From: JAENVT01 sp963773085
GTDB lineage: Bacteria; Actinomycetota; Acidimicrobiia; Acidimicrobiales; Ilumatobacteraceae
NCBI GenBank assembly: GCA_963773085.1
Contig: CAVYZS010000018.1
Location: 434,001 to 498,000 of the forward strand
Direction of reading: 5' to 3'
Length of the DNA stretch: 64,000 bases
A program made the translations under genes and the position numbers. Position 1 is the first letter of the stretch. Every line of letters starts with the position of its first letter. A model generated the notes under the pieces. It was given only the letters and a program-made list of their open reading frames with translations. It searched no databases and was not told the origin of the DNA. Below are positions 26,870-34,965 of the stretch, piece after piece.

Positions 26870-27721
26870 CTATCCGGCCAGCACAGCACGGGCCACGAGG
26901 TCGGTGCCGAAGGCGGTGAGGATGGCCAGATACAACAGTCCTGTGGCCGCCATCACCGCGGAGTAGTAGCGCTCACGCAGGGCTGCCTTGGTGACCACCA
27001 CCAGCACGATCGTGGTGACAGCGCACGCCGCCCAGAACCAGCCGAGCGTGCCGTTCCATCCGTCGTCGACCGCGCCGGTCCACACCGAGACCATGCCGAT
27101 CGGCAGCAGCAGAGCGACAACTTCCACCGGCCATATCCATCCGAGAGCGCGAACCAACTCGTTGAGGTGACGCCTCGGAAGACCGGGCTGCACCAAGTAC
27201 CAATGGCCCAGCAACATCGCGTCGGTGACGGCGCCGAGAAACGCCGCCCCGGCAAAGGTTCGCAGCAACGAGACCGTGAGGTTGCCCCCGGCATCGACCG
27301 CTGCGGCAATCAGACCGACGACGCCCGCACACGGTGCGATGAGATCGAGCGACGGCGGGAACTCACGCCCGCCGACCGGCTGCGTGGCGTGGCGCTCGAT
27401 GCCCGTCATGTCGGCGATCCGTTGCGAACGGCGGTCGTGCTCGTCAGTCTGTCCTGACACGCCGGCACCGCGGCGAACGATCGACACGATCAGGGCGAAC
27501 AGCGCCGAGGCGGCAACTGCGATGGCGCTGATCTCGCGAACCCACACCGTCCCGAAGCGCATCCCGAGAAGCGCCGAACTGACCGCCATCAACAGATAGA
27601 CACCGCGCAGCAACCATCCATATCCGAGTCCGACCTGGCGACGTCGAGTGGTGAACCACAGGAATGCCAGACCTCCAACCGCCCATTGCAACAGCACGGT
27701 GGCAGCATCGAGGCGGATCAC
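26870..27721 (-). CDS. multi-pass membrane protein of unknown function
   Basis: 283 aa with eight or nine predicted TM helices, in two bundles separated by a charged loop (GQTDEHDRRSQRIADMTGIERH, about residues 90-115). The second bundle contains GHWYLVQPGLPRRHLNELVRALG, a His/Arg-containing segment that could bind a cofactor. GTG at 27721 with TAGCCT seven bases upstream. No family recognised. Confidence 0.6.
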   Translation of the reverse strand: MIRLDAATVLLQWAVGGLAFLWFTTRRRQVGLGYGWLLRGVYLLMAVSSALLGMRFGTVWVREISAIAVAASALFALIVSIVRRGAGVSGQTDEHDRRSQRIADMTGIERHATQPVGGREFPPSLDLIAPCAGVVGLIAAAVDAGGNLTVSLLRTFAGAAFLGAVTDAMLLGHWYLVQPGLPRRHLNELVRALGWIWPVEVVALLLPIGMVSVWTGAVDDGWNGTLGWFWAACAVTTIVLVVVTKAALRERYYSAVMAATGLLYLAILTAFGTDLVARAVLAG

Positions 27722-27728
27722 GTCCGGC

Positions 27729-27734
27729 AGGCTA
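27729..27734 (-). promoter_or_regulatory. -10 element TAGCCT, leaderless promoter
   Basis: Seven bases before GTG 27721 on the minus strand. Confidence 0.45.
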
Positions 27735-27900
27735 ACGAGCGCACCCAGGCGACAACCCCACCCTCCGGCGTTCGAGCCTTCATCGTCGCTCGAGTCGGGC
27801 GTAAGCCCTGCGTAGGTGGTGGATTAGGACCAAGGTCGGAGTTGGTCAAGAAAATTTGTCAATCGCAAAACCTTTTGGTTTCCGCGTCGTGTCTGTTCTG

Positions 27901-27906
27901 TACAAT
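27901..27906 (+). promoter_or_regulatory. -10 element TACAAT upstream of candidate small RNA
   Basis: Close to consensus and preceded by an unusually AT-rich patch (27846-27880) in otherwise GC-rich DNA, as at strong stable-RNA promoters. No -35 hexamer with ideal spacing; TTGGTT ends 20 bases upstream. Confidence 0.5.
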
Positions 27907-27911
27907 TGAAC

Positions 27912-28100
27912 TCGTGGGCGGCCTCGCAAGAGTTCCACCCACCGTGAAGTCTCTCCGGTAGTTCCGGTTCCCACTTCGTCGATTCGCACCCGTCCCGCAA
28001 CTCGACGAAGCTTCCGCCCGCCGCGTGATGCCAGCACTATCGGAGAGCTCCAATGCGAACCCTCATGGCCACCGTCCCGGCCATGAGGGTTCGTCGTTTT
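27912..28100 (+). ncRNA. candidate structured small RNA, about 190 nt
   Basis: Found in the only gene-free stretch above 300 bp (27722-28152). It follows a TACAAT -10 and ends at a perfect rho-independent terminator. Inside, CTCTCCGGTAGT at 27951-27962 pairs with ACTATCGGAGAG at 28036-28047 (12 bp, one G-U). The enclosed CTTCGTCGA at 27974-27982 pairs with TCGACGAAG at 28002-28010 (9 bp). The internal region between the two stems is asymmetric (11 and 25 nt). A long closing stem, a central bubble and an apical stem at about 190 nt recall 6S-type RNAs, but identity is not established. No ORF with coding character lies in it. The 5' end is only estimated from the -10. Confidence 0.55.
28056..28100 (+). 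terminator. rho-independent terminator with perfect 15-bp stem
   Basis: CGAACCCTCATGGCC at 28056-28070, loop ACCGTCCC, GGCCATGAGGGTTCG at 28079-28093, then TCGTTTT. The T-run fixes the strand as plus. It ends the candidate small RNA and isolates it from the lipoprotein gene downstream. Confidence 0.85.
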
Positions 28101-28140
28101 CCAGACCGCTCGCGACCATGTCCACCACGTGATCATGCCC

Positions 28141-28146
28141 TACATT
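28141..28146 (+). promoter_or_regulatory. -10 element TACATT, leaderless promoter
   Basis: Six bases before ATG 28153. An independent promoter here argues that the upstream terminator is not a riboswitch for this gene. Confidence 0.45.
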
Positions 28147-28152
28147 CGAATC

Positions 28153-28797
28153 ATGCGACATCGAGCGGGAGTCCTGGCCCTACTGGTTGTGTTGGGGCTC
28201 ATCGTGTTGGGCGGGTGCTTCACGGGACAGCGACCGTCGGTCAGCACCGAGCCATTTCCGGCCGGCTCGTCGACCGGGGACCCGTCGATCGACCAGGTAT
28301 TGGCCCAACTCGATCAGGCCAACGACGGCACCTACACCGCTGACTACAAGGTCTTGACCAAGTTCGGCAACGTCAGCCGACCGGCCAGCGTCAGCCTCGA
28401 CCCCTCGCGTCGATCGGTCACCGTCGGCAACGTGCGCTTCCTGACGAACGGCAAGGGCTCACATACCTGCATCCTCGACAAGGTCGATCCGTGCTCATCG
28501 ACGATCGACCCTGCACGGATCAGTGATACGCAGATCACCCCCGACTTCTACGCGGCCGATGCAGCGACGCGATTGCGGCGCACGGCGGTCGCCATGATCG
28601 GAACGCCTGTCTCGCACGTCGAAACGATCGCAGACCAGTCGGCGACATGCGTCGACGTGCCGGTGCCGGGCGGAACATCGGTCTTCTGCGTCCTGGCAGG
28701 CGGTCCGCTGGCCCGCCTCGACGACGGCGCGGTGGAAGTCGCGCTCACCCGGTACATTCCCACGGTCGAGGAGTCGCGGTTCGCGACGACGAGATGA
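28153..28797 (+). CDS. lipoprotein of unknown function
   Basis: 214 aa. Signal peptide with a strong hydrophobic core and lipobox VLGGC. The mature part has QVLAQLDQANDGTYTADYKVLTKFG near residue 50 and paired cysteines (THTC-like SHTCILDKVDPCS; SATCVDVP; SVFCVL) that may form disulphides. Its size and layout resemble LppX/LprG-like or DUF lipoproteins that carry hydrophobic cargo, but no specific match is claimed. Confidence 0.6.
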   Translation: MRHRAGVLALLVVLGLIVLGGCFTGQRPSVSTEPFPAGSSTGDPSIDQVLAQLDQANDGTYTADYKVLTKFGNVSRPASVSLDPSRRSVTVGNVRFLTNGKGSHTCILDKVDPCSSTIDPARISDTQITPDFYAADAATRLRRTAVAMIGTPVSHVETIADQSATCVDVPVPGGTSVFCVLAGGPLARLDDGAVEVALTRYIPTVEESRFATTR

Positions 28798-28807
28798 TGC
28801 ACGCCTG

Positions 28808-29931
28808 TCAGGCGTCGACGCTGACAAGTGCGTGATTGGCATCGTTGACGGCGAGAGGCCCCACGTCGGTGGCCACAACGATGTCCTCGAGGCGCATTCC
28901 CCAGCGTCCGGGTAGATAGATCCCGGGCTCGACGCTGAACGCGTGACCCGATTCCAGCGGCAAGCCGTTGCCTTCGACCATGTACGGGTCTTCGTGTTCC
29001 TCCATGCCGATGCCGTGGCCGGTTCGGTGCATGAAGTACTCGCCATATCCGGCGGCGGTGATGATCCGTCGGGCGACACGATCAACCTCCTCGCAGGGTG
29101 TGCCGACCGTGCCCGCCGACACCGCTGCGCGTTGTGCCTCGTGCAGCACGGCGTACGCCTCCACGACCTCGGCCGGCGGATCGCCGAGGAAGACACAGCG
29201 GGTGATGTCGCTGCAGTAGCCGTTCATCGTGCCCCCGAAATCGCAGAGCACGATCTCGCCGTCGTTGATCGTGCGATCACCGGCATGGTGATGTGGCGAC
29301 GCCGCGTTCTCGCCGGCGGCAACGATGGCGAAATTGACGCGCTGGTGACCCGCCGCCAGGATCCTTGCGCCGAGCGTCGGCACTGACCTGTGCCTCGGTA
29401 CGACCGGCAAGCGCAATCCGCCCGGCCTGGAGATCGGCAGCAATCCCGTCGACGGCGGCTCCAGCGGCTGCCAGCGCGGCAATCTCGGCTTCGTCCTTGC
29501 GCATCCGAAGAGCGTTCATCACCTCGGTGGAACGTACGTAGCGGGTGGACGATGACGGCCAGTGCCGCAGCAGTTCGACCAGGAACCTGGCCCACATCGT
29601 GTCGCCGACCGCTGCCGAGGCGGGCCGGCCGACGAGCGCGGCGACGACGGCGACCGGATCGTCGGTCTCGTTCCACGGCAGCAGCGTGAACACACCCGGC
29701 TGCTCGACGACGCGCGGCGCCTCCATCCTCGGCACGACCAACGTTGCATCGCCGTCTTTCGGCAGGACCAGCATGGTGAGTCGTTCCAGCGGCATCGCCT
29801 CGTATCCGGTGAGGTAGGGCAGGTCACGGCCGACCGAGACGAGCAAGACGTCGATGCCCTGCCTCATGCATGCGCAAGCGTGCCCGGTTGATGCGATCGA
29901 GGTGGGTCGCTGTCGACGGTGAGGAACTCAT
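28808..29931 (-). CDS. M24-family Xaa-Pro peptidase-like, two frameshifts
   Basis: About 374 aa after correction. The N-terminal creatinase-like domain begins MSSSPSTATHLDRINRAR and the catalytic pita-bread fold follows. Metal ligands are CDFGGTMNGYCSDITR (two Asp), HRTGHGIGMEEHEDP (His), SVEPGIY (Glu) and RLEDIV (Glu). Indels near 29857 (a GGG run) and 29385 split the frame, and the family pattern resumes each time. The ATG at 29931 is chosen because the DRINRARL helix is typical just before the GIDVLLV strand. It removes N-terminal residues before proline. Confidence 0.85.
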
Positions 29932-29945
29932 CGCACCATTCTGGC

Positions 29946-31583
29946 TCAGACGAACGACAACGACACGGAGTCGCCCATCGACGCTGCATCAGCGGCCTGG
30001 CGGGCGTGATAGCTGCTGCGCGTCAGCGGGCTCGCCTCGACGTGACGTATCCCCAACGACTCGCCGACCTGCTTCCAACCGTCGAACTCGGCCGGATCGA
30101 CCCAGCGGGTCACTGGTAGATGATGTGCGGTCGGGCGAAGGTACTGGCCGATGGTGACGATGTCGACACCGATGCCGGCGAGATCGGCAAGGCAACCGGC
30201 GATTTCATCGGCGGTCTCGCCCATCCCCACGATCAACCCGGACTTGATCGTCAACCCAGCGGCCTTGCCTCGGGCGAGCACCGAGAGACTTCTCGCGTAA
30301 CCCGCCGACGGACGCACCGCCCGCTGAAGGCGGGCAACGGTCTCGATGTTGTGGTTGAGCACGTCGGGCCGCACGTCGAAGAGCAATTCGAGTGAGGCAG
30401 CGTCGCCCTTTGCGTCGGAGATCAACGTCTCGATGCGAGTTTCGGGACAGCATTCTCGGATTGCCGTGACGCACTTGGCGACGTGGGCCATGCCGCCGTC
30501 GGGCAGGTCGTCGCGAGCCACCATGGTCAGTACGGCATGTGCCAGACGCATGCGGGCAACGGCTTCGGCCACCCGAGCCGGTTCGTCATGGTCGGGGGGC
30601 AGTGGTTTACGGGTGTCGACGAGGCAGAAGCCACACGCCCGCGTGCACCGCTCACCGAGCACCATGAAGGTGGCTGTGCCGTCTGCCCAGCAGTCGCTGA
30701 GGTTCGGACAGCCGGCCTCCTCGCACACGGTGACCAGTCCGAGATCGCGAACGGTCTTCTTCAAGGCGATCACCTCGGGCCCGTGCACCACCTTGGGGCG
30801 CAACCAGTCGGGCTTGCGCGTGGCGATGGCCAGACCATCGGCGACCCCGACTTGGGCCAGGCGTCGAACCACGGCACCGGGGCCCTCGCCGCGGGAGAAG
30901 GCCGACAGATCGTCGGGCCGATGCTTCCAAGCCACGTCTTGGCGCTCGATCGAACCGGCACCCCACACCACGCCGGCGAAACGGGCAACGACCTCGGCGA
31001 CCTCCTCGAGCGAGGCCTCGACGCCCTCTTCGATCAGCGACGTGACTGGCTTGTCGGCGATTCCGCACGGCACGATGTACTCGCGCATGTAGCGCATGTC
31101 GGGGGCGACGTTGAGGGCAAAACCGTGCATGGTGCGGGCGTGGGCCAGACGCACACCGATTGCACAGATCTTTCGAGGGTTCGGGCCGCTGACCCCGACC
31201 CACACGCCGGGGTACTCGTCGAGGCAACCGACATCGCCGACGCCGAGCTCGGTGAGGCTGGCGACGATCAGCCGTTGGATTGCGCACACGTGGTCGGACG
31301 CGCCCATCGAGTTCGACACCGTGAGGATCGGATACCCGACCAACTGGCCTGGTCCGTGATAGGTCACGTCGCCGCCGCGCTTCACCGCAACCAGGTCAGC
31401 GCCGACACCGACCGGATCAACCCGTACATTGAGGGCGAGGTCGGCACGCGGGCCGTGGGTGAACACATGCGGATGCTCGAGCAGAAGGAGGTGATCCTCC
31501 GTGCCGTGGGTGAACAGCGCTTCTTGCACCGCGAGCGCCTCGCGGTAGGGAACCCGGCCGAGCCAGCGAACCCGCAGCGTCAT
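29946..31583 (-). CDS. lipB-lipA: fused octanoyltransferase LipB and lipoyl synthase LipA
   Basis: One uninterrupted 545-aa ORF joins both steps of lipoate assembly. Residues 1-215 are LipB: RGGDVTYHGPGQLVGYP, Lys138 in RKICAIG, and catalytic Cys173 in VPCG. Residues about 255-545 are LipA, a radical-SAM enzyme: auxiliary cluster Cys287, Cys292, Cys298 (CEEAGCPNLSDC), SAM cluster Cys313-x3-Cys317-x2-Cys320 (CTRACGFC), and the terminal RSSYHA serine. LipB transfers octanoyl from ACP to target lysines and LipA inserts two sulphurs. It lies directly beside the lipoylated E2 gene (one-base gap) and lpd. The linker (216-254) is rich in charged residues. Confidence 0.93.
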   Translation of the reverse strand: MTLRVRWLGRVPYREALAVQEALFTHGTEDHLLLLEHPHVFTHGPRADLALNVRVDPVGVGADLVAVKRGGDVTYHGPGQLVGYPILTVSNSMGASDHVCAIQRLIVASLTELGVGDVGCLDEYPGVWVGVSGPNPRKICAIGVRLAHARTMHGFALNVAPDMRYMREYIVPCGIADKPVTSLIEEGVEASLEEVAEVVARFAGVVWGAGSIERQDVAWKHRPDDLSAFSRGEGPGAVVRRLAQVGVADGLAIATRKPDWLRPKVVHGPEVIALKKTVRDLGLVTVCEEAGCPNLSDCWADGTATFMVLGERCTRACGFCLVDTRKPLPPDHDEPARVAEAVARMRLAHAVLTMVARDDLPDGGMAHVAKCVTAIRECCPETRIETLISDAKGDAASLELLFDVRPDVLNHNIETVARLQRAVRPSAGYARSLSVLARGKAAGLTIKSGLIVGMGETADEIAGCLADLAGIGVDIVTIGQYLRPTAHHLPVTRWVDPAEFDGWKQVGESLGIRHVEASPLTRSSYHARQAADAASMGDSVSLSFV

Positions 31584-31584
31584 G

Positions 31585-33015
31585 TCACAACTCGGCAGAC
31601 CAGTCGCGGGTCTCCAACGTCTGCTTGATCTTGACCAGGAAGCCGGCGGCATAGGCGCCGTCGAACGCCCGGTGATCCCAGGCCATCGCCACGTTGCCGA
31701 CGGGGTGGATCGCGATACCTTCGCCGCCATCCGCACTGCGCACGACGACCGGCTTGCGAGTGATCGCATCGGTCGACAGGATCGCGACCTGCGGCTGGTT
31801 GATGATCGGCATCGTCAACACGCTGCCGGCCGACCCGTTGTTGGAGATCGTGAACGTGCCGCCACTGATCTCGTCGGGGCTCAGCTTGCGGCTGCGGGCA
31901 CGTCCGGCCAGGTCGTTGATCTCCCGGGCGATCGCCCGCAGCCGCTTGGTCTCGGCGGCCCGGACCACGGGTACCAACAACCCCTGATAATCGAGATCGA
32001 CGGCAATCCCGATGTCGATGAAGTTGTGGACGACCAGATCCTCGTCGGAGACGCTGGCGTTGAGGTGTGGAAATTCGTCGAGTGCCTCGACCACCGCGCG
32101 GGTGATGAACGGTAGATACGTCAATCCGAAACCCTCTGTGGCCTTCCAGTCGGCCTTGACCTGGTTGCGGGCGACGTCGACGTTGGCGAAATCGACCTCG
32201 ACGACGCTGAAGGCATGCGGGCTGACGCCCTTGCTCATCACCATGTGACTGCCGGTGAGCTTGCGGATCTTGGACAGCGGCACGGTGGAGTCACGCTCGC
32301 CGGCAGCGACCGACGGCGCGGGGGATGACGGAGGTGCCGCGAACAGCAGGAGGCACAGGCGCCGGAGGGGCAGGCACAGCCGCGGCCGGAGCCGGAGGAG
32401 GCGGGGCGGCGACCGCAGCGCGATCGATGTAGTCGAGCACGTCGTCGCGGGTGATCCTTCCACCTGGGCCCGTCCCCGTGAGGAGGTCGACGTTGATGTT
32501 GTGCTCGGCGACAAGCCGACGAACGACTGGCGACAGGAGGCGGTTGTCGGAGGGCATCTCGACATCAGCGGCGGGCGCCACTGGCTCGGCGGCAGCGGCA
32601 GGTTCAGGCGCAGCCAGTGCTTCGACAACGGGCACTGCAGCGACAGGCTCCGGCGCAGCAACAGGCTCGGGCACTGCAGCGACCGGCTCCGGCGCAGCAG
32701 GTTCCGGCGTGGCAACAGGCTCCGAGCAGCGGCAGCTTCGGGTTCGGGTTCGGGCTCGGCAGCGGGCGCCGGCGCATCGGCGGCCTCGCCAACGACGGCG
32801 ATCACGGCGCCCACCGGCACGGTGTCGCCCTCCTGCACGCGGATCTCGGTGAGCGTGCCCGTGATCGGCGACGGCACTTCGGTGTCGACCTTGTCGGTGC
32901 TGACTTCGAACAGCGCCTCATCGGCGGACACGGCGTCGCCCACCTTCTTGAACCAACGGGTGATCGTGCCTTCGGTGACGGTCTCACCGAGTTGCGGCAA
33001 CGTGACTTCGGCCAT
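31585..33015 (-). CDS. dihydrolipoamide acyltransferase E2 of a 2-oxoacid dehydrogenase, two compensating frameshifts
   Basis: About 476 aa. One lipoyl domain with the lipoylated Lys in STDKVDTEV. Then a Pro/Ala/Glu linker, the E1/E3-binding domain read as SPVVRRLVAEHNINVDLLTGTGPGGRITRDDVLDYI, then the acyltransferase domain with catalytic DHRAFDGA. The middle is only sensible in another frame between about 32728 and 32345. The main frame stays open there by chance because the region is GC-rich, giving nonsense such as LLRRS repeats. Two opposite indels fit. The oxoacid specificity (pyruvate or 2-oxoglutarate) cannot be decided here. Confidence 0.9.
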   Translation of the reverse strand: MAEVTLPQLGETVTEGTITRWFKKVGDAVSADEALFEVSTDKVDTEVPSPITGTLTEIRVQEGDTVPVGAVIAVVGEAADAPAPAAEPEPEPEAAAARSLLPRRNLLRRSRSLQCPSLLLRRSLSLQCPLSKHWLRLNLPLPPSQWRPPLMSRCPPTTASCRQSFVGLSPSTTSTSTSSRGRAQVEGSPATTCSTTSIALRSPPRLLRLRPRLCLPLRRLCLLLFAAPPSSPAPSVAAGERDSTVPLSKIRKLTGSHMVMSKGVSPHAFSVVEVDFANVDVARNQVKADWKATEGFGLTYLPFITRAVVEALDEFPHLNASVSDEDLVVHNFIDIGIAVDLDYQGLLVPVVRAAETKRLRAIAREINDLAGRARSRKLSPDEISGGTFTISNNGSAGSVLTMPIINQPQVAILSTDAITRKPVVVRSADGGEGIAIHPVGNVAMAWDHRAFDGAYAAGFLVKIKQTLETRDWSAEL

Positions 33016-33040
33016 GGTGTGGTCTCTCTCCTCGATCGGA

Positions 33041-34444
33041 TCAGGCGTTCAGGCTGCGGCCCGTGAGCGACAGCACGGTCTCACCGAACAGCTCGGTGAG
33101 GCTCGGATGCGGCTGGATGAACTCGGCGACCTCGGCGACGGTAGCTTCCCAGTTGACCGCCAGATAACCGCCGCTCAATTGCTCGGTCACCCACGGGCCG
33201 ACCATGTGTACCCCGAGGATCTGCCCGGCAGTGCCGTCGGCCTGTTTCTTGGCGATGATCTTGACCAGTCCGTCGAGCTCGCCCAGGATCTGCGCCCTGC
33301 TGTTGGCTCGGAACTGGTGCTTGGCGACCACGACGTCGTGACCGGCCTCGCGGGCGGCCTCTTCGCTTGGTCCGGCGAAGGCAACTTCGGGATGGCAATA
33401 GATCGCCCATGGCACGCGGTCGTAGGCGACGGGGCTGGGATGCTCCCCGAGAATGTGCTTGGTCACCAGGATTGCCTCGGCATAACCGACGTGGGCCAAC
33501 TGCGGCGTGTCGATGATGTCTCCGAGCGCGTACACCCCCGGCTCGCCGGTGCGGCAGTACTCGTCGACTTCGATGAAGCCGCGATCGGTGACTTTCACCG
33601 CCGTGCCCTGCAGACCGAGCTTGTCGGCGAACGGGCGGCGCCCGACGCTGACCACCACTGCGTCGACTTCGAGGTTCTCTCCCTCACCGAAGTGGACGGT
33701 CGTGCCTCCACTTTCGGTCGGCGTGTGGCCGAGCACCTTGACGCCGGTACGGATGTCGATGTTCTTCTTCTTGAAGCTGCGCAGGACGACATTGGCGACA
33801 TCGCTGTCGAGCCCGGGCAGGATCTTCGGGAGAAATTCGAGGATCGTCACCTGGGATCCGAGGTCGGCGAACGTGCTGGCGAATTCGCAACCGATGGCCC
33901 CGCCACCGATCACAGCGACGCGTCCGGGTACGTAGTCGAGCATCAACACCTCGTCGCTGGTCATCACCGGTCCCGCCGGCTCGAAACCGGGGATGGTGCG
34001 CGGCACGGAACCGGCGGCCAGAACGACGCTGGCCCCACGAATCGTCGTCGTGCCGTCGGGACCGGTCACGGTGACCGTCCGATCGGGCCCGAGCGTACCG
34101 ATCCCGTCGAGGATCGTGATCTTCTTCGACTTCATGAAGCCGGTGAGGCTCTTGACGATGCCATCGACGATGTTCTGTTTCCGGGCCTGCGCGGTGACGA
34201 AGTTCACGACGGGTGCGCTGGACTCGATCCCGAACTCGGCGGCGTGGGCGACGTGTCGTTGGACGGCGGCCGTCTCGAGGAACGCCTTGGCCGGAATACA
34301 GCCGCGGTTGAGGCAGGTGCCTCCCATCTCGGCCATTTCCACGAGGGCGACGTTGAGGCCCGCTGATGTGGCGTACAGCGCTGATCCGTATCCACCGGGA
34401 CCACCGCCGATCACGACGAGATCGAATTCGGTTGCGGTCTCCAT
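33041..34444 (-). CDS. lpd: dihydrolipoyl dehydrogenase E3
   Basis: 467 aa, intact. FAD motif VIGGGPGGYGSA, redox disulphide GGTCLNRGCIPAKA, NAD motif VIGGGAIGCEFAS, and the interface catalytic HxxxxE (HPSLTE) near the C-terminus. It re-oxidises the dihydrolipoyl arm of E2 with NAD. It forms a block with E2 and lipB-lipA on the same strand; the E1 gene (aceE) is 23 kb away. Confidence 0.95.
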   Translation of the reverse strand: METATEFDLVVIGGGPGGYGSALYATSAGLNVALVEMAEMGGTCLNRGCIPAKAFLETAAVQRHVAHAAEFGIESSAPVVNFVTAQARKQNIVDGIVKSLTGFMKSKKITILDGIGTLGPDRTVTVTGPDGTTTIRGASVVLAAGSVPRTIPGFEPAGPVMTSDEVLMLDYVPGRVAVIGGGAIGCEFASTFADLGSQVTILEFLPKILPGLDSDVANVVLRSFKKKNIDIRTGVKVLGHTPTESGGTTVHFGEGENLEVDAVVVSVGRRPFADKLGLQGTAVKVTDRGFIEVDEYCRTGEPGVYALGDIIDTPQLAHVGYAEAILVTKHILGEHPSPVAYDRVPWAIYCHPEVAFAGPSEEAAREAGHDVVVAKHQFRANSRAQILGELDGLVKIIAKKQADGTAGQILGVHMVGPWVTEQLSGGYLAVNWEATVAEVAEFIQPHPSLTELFGETVLSLTGRSLNA

Positions 34445-34511
34445 GTTGGCTCCGTGGGGTCGGTCAGGCGGCCAGAAACGTAACGAGAAAATTCGGTGGC
34501 AACGGTAGCGC

Positions 34512-34931
34512 CTAGTCGCCCTGAGCGAGCACCCATCGCAGCTGTTCGTCGGCTCGACGGAAGATCAGCTGTCGCGCTGTGCCGCGCATGTCGTTCGTCG
34601 CGAAGGCCAGCGCACACTGGGCCTCGTCGACGCGGATTCCGTCGCATGTCGATGACGAGACGGGCACCACCTTGCCCGGCGCGACGAGTGTGAAGCCGGC
34701 AAGACCATCCGGATCTGCGACGCCGCCGATCCGAACTACGGCCACGAGTCGGGCCGGCTCGACGCTGGACGCCACCAGTTCGACGGTGACATCGCCGGCC
34801 GTGCCCGCCTCGCCGACGTCCAGCGTCGAGGTCGTCTGCTGCCCGCTGATTCGCCACAACTGGATTCCACCGGCCAGCAAAATCGCCAATCCGCACCCGA
34901 TCGCCAGCAGGAGCAGGGTCCGGGTGCGCAT
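34512..34931 (-). CDS. membrane-anchored hypothetical protein
   Basis: 139 aa. N-terminal TM anchor (LLLLAIGCGLAILLAGGIQLW), then an extracytoplasmic beta-rich domain with two cysteines (STCDGIRVDEAQCALAF) that could form a disulphide. No family recognised. It is divergent from the thioredoxin-like lipoprotein, 34 bases away. Confidence 0.6.
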   Translation of the reverse strand: MRTRTLLLLAIGCGLAILLAGGIQLWRISGQQTTSTLDVGEAGTAGDVTVELVASSVEPARLVAVVRIGGVADPDGLAGFTLVAPGKVVPVSSSTCDGIRVDEAQCALAFATNDMRGTARQLIFRRADEQLRWVLAQGD

Positions 34932-34953
34932 GGACTTGCCAGGTTATGGCCGT

Positions 34954-34959
34954 TAACGT
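34954..34959 (+). promoter_or_regulatory. -10 element TAACGT, leaderless promoter of the selenoprotein candidate
   Basis: Six bases before GTG 34966, so the transcript likely begins at the start codon. Confidence 0.45.
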
Positions 34960-34965
34960 GCCCTT

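Noticed and set aside
28056..28152. Riboswitch or attenuator controlling the lipoprotein at 28153
   Set aside because: That gene has its own -10 (TACATT six bases before the ATG) and no competing antiterminator pairing was found for the 15-bp stem.
32291..32760. Continuous 476-codon E2 frame taken at face value
   Set aside because: The middle gives Leu/Arg-rich nonsense while the alternative frame gives the E1/E3-binding domain, so two compensating indels are more likely.
32255..34366. Plus-strand ORF of 703 codons opposite E2 and lpd
   Set aside because: It is a GC-driven shadow: the minus strand encodes well-conserved E2 and E3 with catalytic motifs, and the antisense translation shows no domain or composition of a real protein.
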